Origin: Gp6-AA40 sp035571515
GTDB taxonomy: Bacteria; Acidobacteriota; Vicinamibacteria; Vicinamibacterales; UBA2999
DNA length: 64,000 bases
Assembly (NCBI GenBank): GCA_035571515.1
Contig: DATNCQ010000141.1
Coordinates: 62,001-126,000, forward strand
Direction of reading: 5' to 3'
Made by a program: the position numbers and the translations under genes. Position 1 is the stretch's first letter, and every line of letters begins with the position of its first letter. The notes below the pieces were generated by a model. That model was not told where the DNA came from and did not search any database. It saw only the letters and a list, made by a program, of their open reading frames with translations. Below are positions 35,200 through 43,725 of the stretch, piece after piece.

Positions 35200-37488
35200 T
35201 CAGCCGGCCGCGGGCGTGTAATAGGCCTGGTATTGCTTGCGGTAGTACTTCGCGTAGTAGTACGCGTTGCGATCGAGGTCGACGCGATTGAGCACGGCGC
35301 CGATGAGGCGCGCCTGCCCGTGATCGAGCTGGTCGAGCGCCGACTCGACTTCCTGGCGGCTCGTCACGTCCGCGGCGATGACGAACAGCACGCCGGAGGC
35401 GCGATGCGCGGCGACCGTCGCGTCCGTGACCGCCATCACCGGCGGCGTATCGACGACGATGTAGTCGAAATGCGCCTTCATCGACTCGATGACGTCGAGG
35501 AACCGGCGCGAGCCGAGCAGCTCCGCCGGGTTCGGCGGCGTCTTCCCGGCGGGCATGAACCAGAGGTTCTGCACCGCGGTTTGCGAGACGACGGCCTCGA
35601 CGCTGGCGACGCCGACGAGCAGGTTCGACAGCCCCGGCTCCGTTCCCACCTCGAACAGCTCGTGCGCGCGCGGCCGCCGCATGTCGGCGTCGACGAACAG
35701 CACGCGCATGCCCGCCTGCGCGATGCCGATCGCCAGGTTGGTCGCCACCGTCGTCTTGCCTTCGCCCGGGCCGGTGCTCGTGACGACGATCGAGCGCGCG
35801 CCCCTCTCGGTGGTCGAGAACAGGATGTTGGTGCGGAGGCCGCGGAACGCCTCGGCGAAATTCGGCGGCACGCCGTTGTTGATGAGCGGCGATGCGTCGG
35901 TCCCGCGCGGCAGCAGTGGAATCAGGCCGAGCGACGGCAATCCGAGGTGCGCTTCGATTTCCTCCGGCGTCTTCACGCGGTTGTCCAGGTACTCGAAGAA
36001 GAACGCGAGACCGATCCCGAACAACGCGCCGCCGAAGACGCTCGCGAGGATGTCGCGCGATCGGCGGGGGCTGACCGGGGCGTTCGACGCCTCGGCGCCG
36101 TCGACGATGCGCACGTTGCTGGTCCTGAGATCGCCGGAGATCCCCGTCTCCTTCGCCCGCTGCAGCAGGCTCTCGTAAATCTGCTTGCTGCTCTGCACGT
36201 CGCGGTCGATGACGCCGTAGTCGATGGCCTTGCGGTTCATCGCCAGCGCTTCGCCCTTCTGCGCGTCGAGCGCGGCGGTCAGGCTCCGCTCCTGCGCGAG
36301 CGCGGCTTCGAACTCGGCGCGGACGCCCTGCACGATCTTCGCGATCTCTCCCTGCAGCTTGGCCTGCGATTCCTCGATCGCCGACTGCAGCTTGATCATG
36401 TCCGGGTGCCGCGCGCCCAGCTTGTCGGCCAACTGCGCCTTGTCACGCAGCAACGCGGCCAGCGATGCCTTCTGCTGCTGGATGAACTGATTGCCGAGGA
36501 TGGCCGGGAACGTATCGATCTGCGCGGGATCGTTCTGCACCGCCGCCAGCTGCCGGTACGTCGCCTCCTTCTGCAGCCGATCGGTTTTGGCTTTCGTCAC
36601 CGCCGCGTTCAGATCGGCCAGCTTCTGGACGACGATGTTCTCGCGATCCTCGAACGCGATCGCGCCGTTTTCCTCGCGATAAAGCTGCAGGCGTGTCTCG
36701 GCGGCCTCGACCTGCTTCCGCTGCTGTTCGAGCTGCTGGTTCAGCCAGTCGGACGCCTCTTTCGTGGCCGTGAACCGGAAATCGAGGCTCTGCTCGATGA
36801 AGGCCTTCGCGAGGCCGTTGGCGACCGCCGGCGCAAGCGCCGGATCGACCGAGCGATAGCTCACTTCGACGAGGCGGCTGTTGCGAACCGGCGAGATGTT
36901 GAGATGGCTCAGGAACGCGTCGATGGTGCGCGCCTGGGCTGCGGTCTCGTCGGCTCCGGGCGTGCCCGGCGCGGTGCGCTCCGATCCGACCAGCGATGCG
37001 ACCGCCACGCCGGCCGACCGCATGGCGTTGCCAATGGAAAACGACTGCCGCGACGCCACGGGCGCAAGCTCGGGGTTGGCCCACAACCCGAGCGTCTCGA
37101 TCGTCTTCTTCGCCAGGCTGCGGCTCTGCAGGAGCCGGTATTGCGTCTGGTAGTAATCCTGGCGGCTCTGCGCTTCGTCGATGACTTCCTTGAAGTTGAG
37201 CACGTTCGGGTTGTCCGCCTCGATGAGGAGCTGCACCTTGCCTTCGTAGACGGGCGTCGCCGTGAACGAGTAGAGGACACCCGCGAGCGTCACCACGGCA
37301 AAGGCCGCCACGACGATGTGCCGCCGCTTCGCGATGACCCGCAGGTAATCGCGCAGGTGCGGCTCCTGGTGACGGTGCGCCGGGGTGCGCCGCGCGTGAA
37401 TGCGCACGTACGGCTGGTCGTCGAACGGCTCGGCGTCCGTGACGATGGCTTTCGCCGGAGGGAGTGAACCGGAACTCATGTCAGTCAT
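35200..37488 (-). CDS. Wzc-type polysaccharide co-polymerase / bacterial tyrosine autokinase
   Basis: Protein of 762 residues. A TM helix near residue 60 starts the Wzz domain (FTATPVYEGKVQLLIEA), followed by long coiled-coil regions, the GNVR-type domain and the second TM (ILASVFGGALFGIGLAFFF). The cytoplasmic kinase has Walker A STGPGEGKTTVATNL, A' LFVDADMRRP and B YIVVDTPPVM. The Tyr cluster is NAYYYAKYYRKQYQAYY at the extreme C-terminus. It controls chain length and export by cyclic autophosphorylation together with Wza. The fused kinase makes it the proteobacterial Wzc type. No tyrosine phosphatase gene is visible in the locus. Confidence 0.95.
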   Translation of the reverse strand: MTDMSSGSLPPAKAIVTDAEPFDDQPYVRIHARRTPAHRHQEPHLRDYLRVIAKRRHIVVAAFAVVTLAGVLYSFTATPVYEGKVQLLIEADNPNVLNFKEVIDEAQSRQDYYQTQYRLLQSRSLAKKTIETLGLWANPELAPVASRQSFSIGNAMRSAGVAVASLVGSERTAPGTPGADETAAQARTIDAFLSHLNISPVRNSRLVEVSYRSVDPALAPAVANGLAKAFIEQSLDFRFTATKEASDWLNQQLEQQRKQVEAAETRLQLYREENGAIAFEDRENIVVQKLADLNAAVTKAKTDRLQKEATYRQLAAVQNDPAQIDTFPAILGNQFIQQQKASLAALLRDKAQLADKLGARHPDMIKLQSAIEESQAKLQGEIAKIVQGVRAEFEAALAQERSLTAALDAQKGEALAMNRKAIDYGVIDRDVQSSKQIYESLLQRAKETGISGDLRTSNVRIVDGAEASNAPVSPRRSRDILASVFGGALFGIGLAFFFEYLDNRVKTPEEIEAHLGLPSLGLIPLLPRGTDASPLINNGVPPNFAEAFRGLRTNILFSTTERGARSIVVTSTGPGEGKTTVATNLAIGIAQAGMRVLFVDADMRRPRAHELFEVGTEPGLSNLLVGVASVEAVVSQTAVQNLWFMPAGKTPPNPAELLGSRRFLDVIESMKAHFDYIVVDTPPVMAVTDATVAAHRASGVLFVIAADVTSRQEVESALDQLDHGQARLIGAVLNRVDLDRNAYYYAKYYRKQYQAYYTPAAG

Positions 37489-37493
37489 CGCTC

Positions 37494-38312
37494 TCAGAAG
37501 AACCGCTCGGGCACGGTGATCGTGTCCCCCGCGTCGACCACGTCGGTCAGCTTCACCTTCACGTCTTTCTTGTCACCGTCGACGAGGCGGATCACCTTGA
37601 CGCGGTTGAGCGCGCCGTTCGGCGTCACGCCGCCGGCAAGCGACAGCGCCTGCAGAATGGTGGTGCCGCTCTTGATGGGATAGGAGCCGGGGTTCTTGAC
37701 CTGGCCGAAGACGTAGACCAGCTCGGCGCGTCCCACATAAATGGTGTCGCCGTCGCGAAGGTCGATGTTGCGCGCGCCCGCCACCCCGCTCTGCAGGTCG
37801 TTGAGATTGACGCGAATCGTATCCTTGCTCGAGTCGACGGCCGGCTGCCCGGAGCCCCTGCCGCCGCGGACGACCACGACTTCGTCCGCCGCGCTCTGTG
37901 TCGTCGACCCCGCCTTGGCGAGCGCTTCGATCAGCGTCATGTCTCCGGTCAGCGCGTACGACCCCGGGTTACGCACCTCCCCGGTCACGAACACGCGCTG
38001 GCTGCGGTACTGCTCGATCGAGACGGTGACCTGCGGATTCTTGAAGAACCCGTCGGCGAGCGCCTTCTTCAGCTCGAGCTCGAAGTTGCGGATGGTCATG
38101 CCGCCGGCCTGGATGCGGCCGATCAGCGGAAACGTGAAGCTGCCGTCGAGCTCGACGGCGTACTTTCCGCCGAGATCGGCCTGATCGAAGACGGCGATCG
38201 AGAGCACATCCTGCGGGCCGATGACGTAGTCGCCCGCCGACTGCGCCGACGGCGCGACCGATCCCAGAAGGATCAGCAGCGACAGACACCGAACGAAGTG
38301 AAATCTGCGCAT
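37494..38312 (-). CDS. Wza-type polysaccharide export outer-membrane protein
   Basis: Protein of 272 residues with a signal peptide (MRRFHFVRCLSLLILLGSVAPSAQSA). The Poly_export domain reads DYVIGPQDVLSIAVFDQADLGG, followed by SLBB repeats (FVTGEVRNPGSYALTGDMTLIEALAKAG, then VYVFGQVKNPGSYPI). It lacks the long C-terminal helix and the lipobox Cys of E. coli Wza, as is common outside enterobacteria. It pairs with the Wzc-type protein encoded 5 bp downstream to form the export channel. Confidence 0.94.
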   Translation of the reverse strand: MRRFHFVRCLSLLILLGSVAPSAQSAGDYVIGPQDVLSIAVFDQADLGGKYAVELDGSFTFPLIGRIQAGGMTIRNFELELKKALADGFFKNPQVTVSIEQYRSQRVFVTGEVRNPGSYALTGDMTLIEALAKAGSTTQSAADEVVVVRGGRGSGQPAVDSSKDTIRVNLNDLQSGVAGARNIDLRDGDTIYVGRAELVYVFGQVKNPGSYPIKSGTTILQALSLAGGVTPNGALNRVKVIRLVDGDKKDVKVKLTDVVDAGDTITVPERFF

Positions 38313-38319
38313 TGACTGG

Positions 38320-39543
38320 TTACATCCCGTAGTCGAGCGTGGTGATGAAACGGAAGCCCTGGTAATCGCGCTGGCCGACGCTGGTCGACTCGCGCTGGCG
38401 GTAGAACGCGCCGAACCCGAGGCGCGTGTCCTGCCCGAACCGGTAGCCCAGGCTCAGGGAGAAGGTCCTGGTCACGTCGACGCGATCGGCGGCGGCGGCC
38501 GGCTGCGCCGTCAAGAGCAGTCCCCGATAGGCGTACTGCTGGCGCACCGCGCTGCCGGTGACGTCGGTGCGTCCGACGATCTGGCGGCGGACGGTGAGGC
38601 CGTAGCCGTCCACGACGTAGTAGGGCTCCCGCGGCTCGAAGGAGTACGCCAGGTCGCGGTCGGCGGTGACCGTGAAGCGCGTGGACGACCGCAGGGTGTA
38701 GTTCAGCGTGGCGCTCGCGACCGTGCCGTTGAACGTCGGCAGCGAACGGGTGCGCGGAGTGAACCGGCGAACACCGACGTAGGCGCTCCCCGAAATCAAC
38801 GCCCGAGGCTTGAGCTCGAGTCCCGGCATGACGCTGACCGTGTCGGAGTTACGGATTGGGGACAGCGGGAACCGGCTGTTGCCCGCTTCACCGCGGACGA
38901 CGAGCGTGGTCAGCGGCGTCAGGTCGTCGCGCACCGCGACGAGCGCCGACCGCGTCGTCCGGTTGAGCGTCTCGCGCATGTTCACGTCGTTGAAGACCGC
39001 GTCGGCGGCGAAGTCGACGTCGGTCTGCGATGCGGACAGCTCGACGTACGTCTTCGGCGACAGCCGGACCGAGGTGCCAACCCGCGCGGCATCCTCCGTG
39101 CGGCGGAGCCGGGCGTCGATTTCGAAGTTCGGCCGCTGACGGGTGTTCAGGTACGACCCTTCCGCGAACGTCAGAAAGCGCCCCATCACCCCCTCGCCGC
39201 GAAGGCGGACCTGGGGGTTGAGCGATCGCTCGCTGCTGTACCTCTGGAAATACACGACGTCGGTTCCCGCCGCGGCGGTCAGCAGGGCGCGTCGGGCGAA
39301 CGGGATCCACATCGTCGCCCTGGGGACGACGGTGAAGGTGAAGTCCGTCTTTTCCTCGGCGTTGTTGAACACGTTCGTGTCGAGGCCGAATTCCTGGATG
39401 GCCAGCGCCGGCGACGCGTAGAGGGGACCGATGTGAACACGGGCGGTTCCCCTGGGATCGATCATCTGCGCGAGGCACAGTTGCGCCGCGAGCAGCATCG
39501 GCACGGCGAGCAGAAACACTCGCCGGTGAAGCAGAGCACTCAT
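38320..39543 (-). CDS. Outer-membrane beta-barrel protein of the polysaccharide locus
   Basis: Protein of 407 residues. The signal peptide is MSALLHRRVFLLAVPMLLAAQLCLAQ, and the rest is amphipathic strands and ends in FRFITTLDYGM. Such BBP2-like barrels are often encoded beside wza/wzc in Acidobacteria and Proteobacteria, where they are thought to assist secretion across the outer membrane. That role is inferred from position. The ATG at 39543 begins the signal peptide, so a longer in-frame reading from 39849 is not needed. It is followed 7 bp later by the wza-type gene. Confidence 0.78.
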   Translation of the reverse strand: MSALLHRRVFLLAVPMLLAAQLCLAQMIDPRGTARVHIGPLYASPALAIQEFGLDTNVFNNAEEKTDFTFTVVPRATMWIPFARRALLTAAAGTDVVYFQRYSSERSLNPQVRLRGEGVMGRFLTFAEGSYLNTRQRPNFEIDARLRRTEDAARVGTSVRLSPKTYVELSASQTDVDFAADAVFNDVNMRETLNRTTRSALVAVRDDLTPLTTLVVRGEAGNSRFPLSPIRNSDTVSVMPGLELKPRALISGSAYVGVRRFTPRTRSLPTFNGTVASATLNYTLRSSTRFTVTADRDLAYSFEPREPYYVVDGYGLTVRRQIVGRTDVTGSAVRQQYAYRGLLLTAQPAAAADRVDVTRTFSLSLGYRFGQDTRLGFGAFYRQRESTSVGQRDYQGFRFITTLDYGM

Positions 39544-39578
39544 TGAACTTGTATGCGTGAAGGGAGAGAGAACCGGGC

Positions 39579-39596
39579 GTCTCCCGCACGGGAGAC
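39579..39596. terminator. Hairpin between the Ala-rich gene and the barrel gene
   Basis: GTCTCCC/GGGAGAC forms a perfect 7-bp stem with a 4-nt loop, 36 bp before the barrel start. No T-run follows on the minus strand, so it may act as an attenuator or processing site instead of a full terminator. Confidence 0.35.
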
Positions 39597-39619
39597 CTCC
39601 AAGGTCGGCGAGCGGTATT

Positions 39620-40192
39620 TTACCGGCTTGCGCTTGCGTCGTTCGTCGTGGAGACCACCGCCGCGGTGCCAACCGCCGTCGCCGCCGCGGCAACGCTGCC
39701 CACGACCGCTGCGGTGCTGATCCCGGCCGCCGCTGCTCCAGCCGCCGCTGCGCCTGCGCCGGCCGCAGCCGCGCCACCCGCCGCCGCTCCAGCCGCCGCG
39801 CCCGCGCCGGCCGCCGCCGCACCACCTGCAGCGCCAGCCGCGCCGGCAAGCGCTGCCGCTGACACGGAGGTCGTCACCGTTGCGGTCATCGCGCCCGCCG
39901 CGAGACTTGCCGTCGAAGTGCTGAGCACCGCACCCGTCGCGCTGACGACGTTCACGCTGAACGTGCCCGCCGCGAGACCGGTGACGCTGAAGCTGCCGGC
40001 GGCGGAGGTCACGGCGCTGCCAACGACCTGACCGGCGGCATTGACGACGTTCACGGTCACGCCTGCCAGCGGTCCTGCGGGGCCGCTGGCGCTACCCGCA
40101 ATCAATCCGATCGCCTGTGCCTGCCCTGCCTCGAGCGGCGCCTGGGAGAAGAGGACCGCGACACTCATCGCGACAACCACGACACGCTTCAT
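39620..40192 (-). CDS. Secreted Ig-like/CarboxypepD-reg protein with Ala/Gly-rich hydrophobic tail
   Basis: Protein of 190 residues. After a signal peptide (MKRVVVVAMSVAVLFSQAPLEAG), residues about 30-105 look like one carboxypeptidase-regulatory or Ig-like beta domain (GPAGPLAGVTVNVVNAAG, then AGSFSVTGLAAGTFSVNVV). Residues 112-160 are almost only Ala and Gly, and the end is a hydrophobic ISTAAVVGSVAAAATAVGTAAVV segment. Such a tail may anchor it in a membrane. The ATG at 40192 has AGGAG 7 bp upstream. It leads the wza/wzc gene group and follows the degenerate regulator gene. Confidence 0.7.
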   Translation of the reverse strand: MKRVVVVAMSVAVLFSQAPLEAGQAQAIGLIAGSASGPAGPLAGVTVNVVNAAGQVVGSAVTSAAGSFSVTGLAAGTFSVNVVSATGAVLSTSTASLAAGAMTATVTTSVSAAALAGAAGAAGGAAAAGAGAAAGAAAGGAAAAGAGAAAAGAAAAGISTAAVVGSVAAAATAVGTAAVVSTTNDASASR

Positions 40193-40227
40193 CGCCACAC
40201 TCCTGATGCCCATTTTACCGATGCGAT

Positions 40228-40315
40228 CCCGCGACCGATCGCCGGCCGCGAAATCTCTGTATCGCAAACGCAACGCACCGCGCAGGATTATGAAACCCGT
40301 GACCGATCGCCGGCC
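40228..40315. promoter_or_regulatory. Two 20-bp direct repeats flanking the Ala-rich gene promoter region
   Basis: CCCGCGACCGATCGCCGGCC (40228-40247) and CCCGTGACCGATCGCCGGCC (40296-40315) differ at one base and lie 68 bp apart. One is in the intergenic region, the other in the end of the regulator gene upstream. They have the form of activator or operator sites for the operon that begins at 40192. Confidence 0.5.
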
Positions 40316-41331
40316 CGGCGACGGCTGACGGACAGCTGCCGGACCTTGCGATACAGATTCGTGCGCTGGATGCCGAGCGTCTTGGCCGCCTCGGTCATGC
40401 GTCCGTGATGCTGCGCCAGCACCGACGCGACGTACTCGCGCTCGAATCGCGCGCGCGCCTGCTTCAGCGAGCCTCCGTACATCAACGTGGTCGGTCCGCC
40501 CTGGAGCCTGATGTTGGCGAGCACGTCGGCCTGCCGGATGACGCGGTCGCGCGCCTTCAACACGAGCACGCGCAGCAGCCCGTCGAGCTCCTGCAGGTTG
40601 CCGGGCCACGGCAGCGCCGACAGCAGCGCGACCGCCTGCCTCGACGCCCGCTTCGGCGGCAGGTTCAGGCCGGTGCAGATGTCGATCAGCTGAAGGCGGA
40701 TCAGCGCCGGCAGATCCTCGCGCCGCTCGCGCAGCGGCGGCATGGTGATGACGGTCTGCGAGAGCTGCCGCCGCAGATCGGGTATCACGGCCTCGTCGTC
40801 GTTGGCGTCGACGAGGGCGATCGGACGAAGGTCTACACGCTGCGGTTTCTCCGCCGCGGCGACGAGAACTTCGCCGTCGCGAAGGATACGCGCGAGGCGC
40901 ATCTGCAGGCGGCTTGGCAGCGCGGACAGGTTTCCGAGCACCAGCGTTCCCCCGAGCGCCTCGTACAGCACGGACGCCTGAGCGATCTGCTCGAGCGCCT
41001 CGGGCGCCGGACGTTCGACATCGGAGCCGAACAGGCGGCGTTCCACCGCGTTGGCAACCTCGCAATCGAACACGACGAACGGCTTTCCGTTCGGGGCCGC
41101 CGTCTCCATCGCGCGCGTGAGAAGGTCGCTGAGGGCGCAGACACCGCCCGCGCCGTTCGACGCCATGTGGATGGCGCGCGCGAACACGTCGCCGCCGGTG
41201 GCCGTTTCGCCGCGAATAATGACGCCGCCGTCGGCGACGAGCGCCTGCTCGAGCCCCGCGATGGCATCGACCATCGCGGCCGATCGGGCGATGCCGCGTT
41301 TGCCCAGCGGAAATGTCATTGGGGAGGTCAC
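40288..41331 (-). CDS. Degenerate NtrC-family AAA+ regulator with Fis-type HTH
   Basis: Protein of 347 residues aligned to the AAA+ and Fis parts of sigma-54 activators, with no receiver domain. Key residues are lost: Walker A reads GETATGGD (residues 41-48, Lys replaced by Gly), the GAFTGA loop region is absent (FGSDVERPAPEALEQ), and Walker B reads GGTLVLGN, without the acidic pair. The later motifs PLRERREDLPALI and PWPGNLQELDGLL, and the C-terminal HTH HHGRMTEAAKTLGIQRTNLYRKVRQL, are conserved. It probably binds DNA but cannot hydrolyse ATP or contact sigma-54. The GTG at 41331 overlaps the preceding stop as GTGA. Confidence 0.85.
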   Translation of the reverse strand: MTSPMTFPLGKRGIARSAAMVDAIAGLEQALVADGGVIIRGETATGGDVFARAIHMASNGAGGVCALSDLLTRAMETAAPNGKPFVVFDCEVANAVERRLFGSDVERPAPEALEQIAQASVLYEALGGTLVLGNLSALPSRLQMRLARILRDGEVLVAAAEKPQRVDLRPIALVDANDDEAVIPDLRRQLSQTVITMPPLRERREDLPALIRLQLIDICTGLNLPPKRASRQAVALLSALPWPGNLQELDGLLRVLVLKARDRVIRQADVLANIRLQGGPTTLMYGGSLKQARARFEREYVASVLAQHHGRMTEAAKTLGIQRTNLYRKVRQLSVSRRRAGDRSRVS

Positions 41332-41996
41332 TTGGGCGCGGTCAGCGCGCGCGTCTGCCAGTTGCCGCGGCCGTCGCGATCGAACTCGACGCGCGCGATG
41401 CTTCCCTTCGGCCCGTAGACGAAGCGCCGCTCGGGGCGGCCGGAGCCGCTGTCGTCGAAGGCGGTCGCCGAGATCGCGTACGCCGGTTCGCCCGGCGCGT
41501 GATCGGGACGGGGCGTGTAGTAGTCCCACTTGTCCGGTCGGCCGTCGCCGTTGCCGTCGTCCTGGCTGCGCACCAGCACGTTCTTCTCGTAGAACTCCGT
41601 GCGATCGAACCGCCCGTCGCGTTTCGTGGAGATCTCGATGCGCTGCAGCACGCCAGCGGGCTCGTAAAACGCCTGCGAATCCATCACGCTGTCGTTGCGG
41701 CTCGCGAAACCGACCTTTTCGAGCTTGCCGTCGGGACGGTAGAAGTCCCAGCGCTCGACCTTGCCGTTCTCGTCGAGATCGAGCTCGACGCGGATGATGC
41801 GCGTGCCGTCCATGTAGCTGACGGTGTCGTTCCTGCCGTTCTTGTTCGCGTCGAAGGCGATGCGGCGGAGACGGCCGGTGCCCTGGTCGTAGTCGGCGAC
41901 CGGACGGTCGCCGGCAGGCGTCCTCGAGCAGGCGCCGGCGGCGCCAAGCGCCAGCGCGACGAGCAGCGTGTATCCGCGAGACCTGATGGCCGACAT
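41328..41996 (-). CDS. Lipoprotein with repeated Asp-rich (Ca-loop-like) motifs
   Basis: Protein of 222 residues. A hydrophobic N-terminus with GAAGAC provides a plausible but non-canonical lipobox. The mature part has repeated Asp/Asn/Gly turns, FDANKNGRNDTVSY, LDENGKVERWDFY, DGNGDGRPDKWDYY and FDRDGRGNWQ, each about 11-14 residues with DxDxDG-like spacing followed by aromatic residues. This resembles repeats of surface proteins that bind Ca2+; binding is not proven. The ATG at 41996 starts the signal sequence. It is coupled by a GTGA overlap to the degenerate regulator gene. Confidence 0.65.
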   Translation of the reverse strand: MSAIRSRGYTLLVALALGAAGACSRTPAGDRPVADYDQGTGRLRRIAFDANKNGRNDTVSYMDGTRIIRVELDLDENGKVERWDFYRPDGKLEKVGFASRNDSVMDSQAFYEPAGVLQRIEISTKRDGRFDRTEFYEKNVLVRSQDDGNGDGRPDKWDYYTPRPDHAPGEPAYAISATAFDDSGSGRPERRFVYGPKGSIARVEFDRDGRGNWQTRALTAPK

Positions 41997-42106
41997 CGAA
42001 TGAAGCTTCGCCCTCTCGGTCACATCGACCGCGGCGACGTCTTGTTGGAGTGGGTTCGAGCCTGTGTCAATTGCGCTACTTGCTGCGCTGCAACGATACG
42101 GATGGG

Positions 42107-43171
42107 TTATCGGGATAACGCGGGACCGGCTGTAACGGCCGAGTGAAGGAAGAAGAATTCGTGTACGGTTTCGCGCAGCTGCGGCAGCGACGTCGTGCTG
42201 TTGACGCGGACGCGGAAGTGGGACCCGGACTCGATTCCTTTCGAATACCAGGCGCACAGCGCGCGCAGCTTGTTGATGACCCAGCGCTCGCGTCCGCGGG
42301 CCTCGCGCGGCGCGCCCGTCTGATCCGTGCCCGCCACGTGACGGAAGCCTTCGGATTCACCCACGCGTTCGTTGACCAGCAGGTCGATGTAGTCGAGGAG
42401 AAACTGCCCGCGCTCGGCGAGCGTGACCTCGCGCGGTGACCGGCCCGCCTCGAGGTCGGCGGCCTGCGCGAGAATCCACGGGTTGCGCAGCACGCCGCGG
42501 CCGACGAGCACCCCGCTCACGCCGCAACGGAGGCGCTCGATGATCTGCATCGGCTCCACGCAGTCGCCGCTGCCGAGCACCGGGATCGCGAGATCGTGCG
42601 CGACGCCCGACACCAACTCCCAATCGGCGGACCCGGTATACGACTGCTCCGCGGTACGGCCGTGAATCGTCACCGCGGCGGCCCCCGCGTCCTGTACTCG
42701 CCGCGCCAGATCCGGCGCGTTGCGCCACCGATCGTTCCAGCCGGCGCGCATCTTCACGGTGACCGGAATCTTCACCGCCTTCGCCATGGCGTTGATCACG
42801 GTCGCCGCATGCTCGGGCTCGCGCATCAGGCTGCAGCCCGCGTTGTGCTTCGCGATCTTGGGAACGGGGCACCCCATGTTGACGTCGACGATGTCCGCGC
42901 CCAGCCCCTCGACGATTTGCGCGGCCGCAGCCATCTTCTGCGGGTCGCCGCCAAAGATCTGGATGGACACGGGGCGTTCTTCCTCGGTGTACTCGGCGTA
43001 CTCCAGCGTGCGATCGATGCCGCGGACCAGCCCCTCCGACGACACCATCTCGGTGACGACGAGGCCGCAGCCGCCGTGCCGCTTGACGAGCCGGCGGAAG
43101 GCCGAGTCCGTCATGCCGGCCATCGGCGCGACGACAAACGGCGAGGCGAGCTCGACGGAGCCGATTTTCAT
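42107..43171 (-). CDS. dusB: tRNA-dihydrouridine synthase DusB
   Basis: FMN-dependent TIM-barrel enzyme of 354 residues that reduces uridines of the tRNA D-loop. APMAGMTDSAFRRLVKRHG opens the barrel, DIVDVNMGCPVPKIAKHNAG has the active Cys, and VTVKMRAGW and VLGSGDCVEPMQI are FMN and phosphate sites. The long 3' part (WYSKGIESGSHFRVRVNSTT) matches the helical tRNA-binding domain. The start codon shares one base with the previous stop (TGATG), so it is coupled to the nusG-like gene. Confidence 0.95.
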   Translation of the reverse strand: MKIGSVELASPFVVAPMAGMTDSAFRRLVKRHGGCGLVVTEMVSSEGLVRGIDRTLEYAEYTEEERPVSIQIFGGDPQKMAAAAQIVEGLGADIVDVNMGCPVPKIAKHNAGCSLMREPEHAATVINAMAKAVKIPVTVKMRAGWNDRWRNAPDLARRVQDAGAAAVTIHGRTAEQSYTGSADWELVSGVAHDLAIPVLGSGDCVEPMQIIERLRCGVSGVLVGRGVLRNPWILAQAADLEAGRSPREVTLAERGQFLLDYIDLLVNERVGESEGFRHVAGTDQTGAPREARGRERWVINKLRALCAWYSKGIESGSHFRVRVNSTTSLPQLRETVHEFFFLHSAVTAGPALSR

Positions 43172-43719
43172 CAGTAGGGGCGGACGTCGGCGGCGTCCAC
43201 TTCGACGCTGACGGCCTGTCCGATCAGGTCGACCGAGAGCACGAGCCGCGCGTGCGCGCCCTTGCGAATGAGGCGGCCCATGACCCCCTTCAGCGGCCCG
43301 TGCACGACCTCCACCATCATCCCCTCGCGAATCATCGGGCAGGGATCGTAGGCCAGCTCGCTGTCGATGAGCGTGCGGATGCCGTCGATCTCGTGCTCGG
43401 GAATCGGCGCGGGCTCACCCTCGAAGGAGATGATGCTCACCACGCCGGTGCATTTCAGGATGGGCAGACGCTCGCGCGCGTTGAACCGCGCGAAGCAGTA
43501 GCCGGGAAAGAGCGGCCAGTCGATCTTCTTCTTGCGGTCCTTCCACCGGCTCCAGCGCGTGACCGTGGGCAGGAACGTCTCGACCTGCTTCTGTTCGAGC
43601 TGCTCGCGGACGACCTGCTCGTGCCGGGATCGGGTCCAGAGCGCGTACCAGCGAACCTCCTCGTTCGACGCGGGCACGATGCCGTCGGCGCCGGGAGCGA
43701 TCGGCGAGTCGTGATTCAT
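43171..43719 (-). CDS. NusG-like specialised transcription elongation factor (UpxY/RfaH type)
   Basis: Protein of 182 residues with the NGN domain (RWYALWTRSRHEQVVREQLEQKQVETFLPT, KKIDWPLFPGYCFARF) and a C-terminal KOW-type domain (IREGMMVEVVHGPLKGVMGRLIRKG). The short form and the location beside an exopolysaccharide locus match UpxY/RfaH-like paralogues that help RNA polymerase through long polysaccharide operons. The housekeeping nusG is normally near secE and rplK, which are not here. It is the gene upstream of dusB and is 6 bp after the SurA-like gene. Confidence 0.88.
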   Translation of the reverse strand: MNHDSPIAPGADGIVPASNEEVRWYALWTRSRHEQVVREQLEQKQVETFLPTVTRWSRWKDRKKKIDWPLFPGYCFARFNARERLPILKCTGVVSIISFEGEPAPIPEHEIDGIRTLIDSELAYDPCPMIREGMMVEVVHGPLKGVMGRLIRKGAHARLVLSVDLIGQAVSVEVDAADVRPY

Positions 43720-43725
43720 GCGGAA

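Noticed and set aside
39544..39849. N-terminal extension of the outer-membrane barrel reading frame
   Set aside because: The signal peptide begins at 39543; the upstream part is low-complexity and overlaps the Ala-rich gene.
42106..42119. GTTATC/GATAAC inverted repeat at the dusB stop
   Set aside because: Short, with no T-run and overlapping the last codon; too weak to call a terminator.
41997..42257. N-terminal extension of the Ca-loop lipoprotein
   Set aside because: It would overlap dusB by about 150 bp, and the signal sequence starts at 41996.
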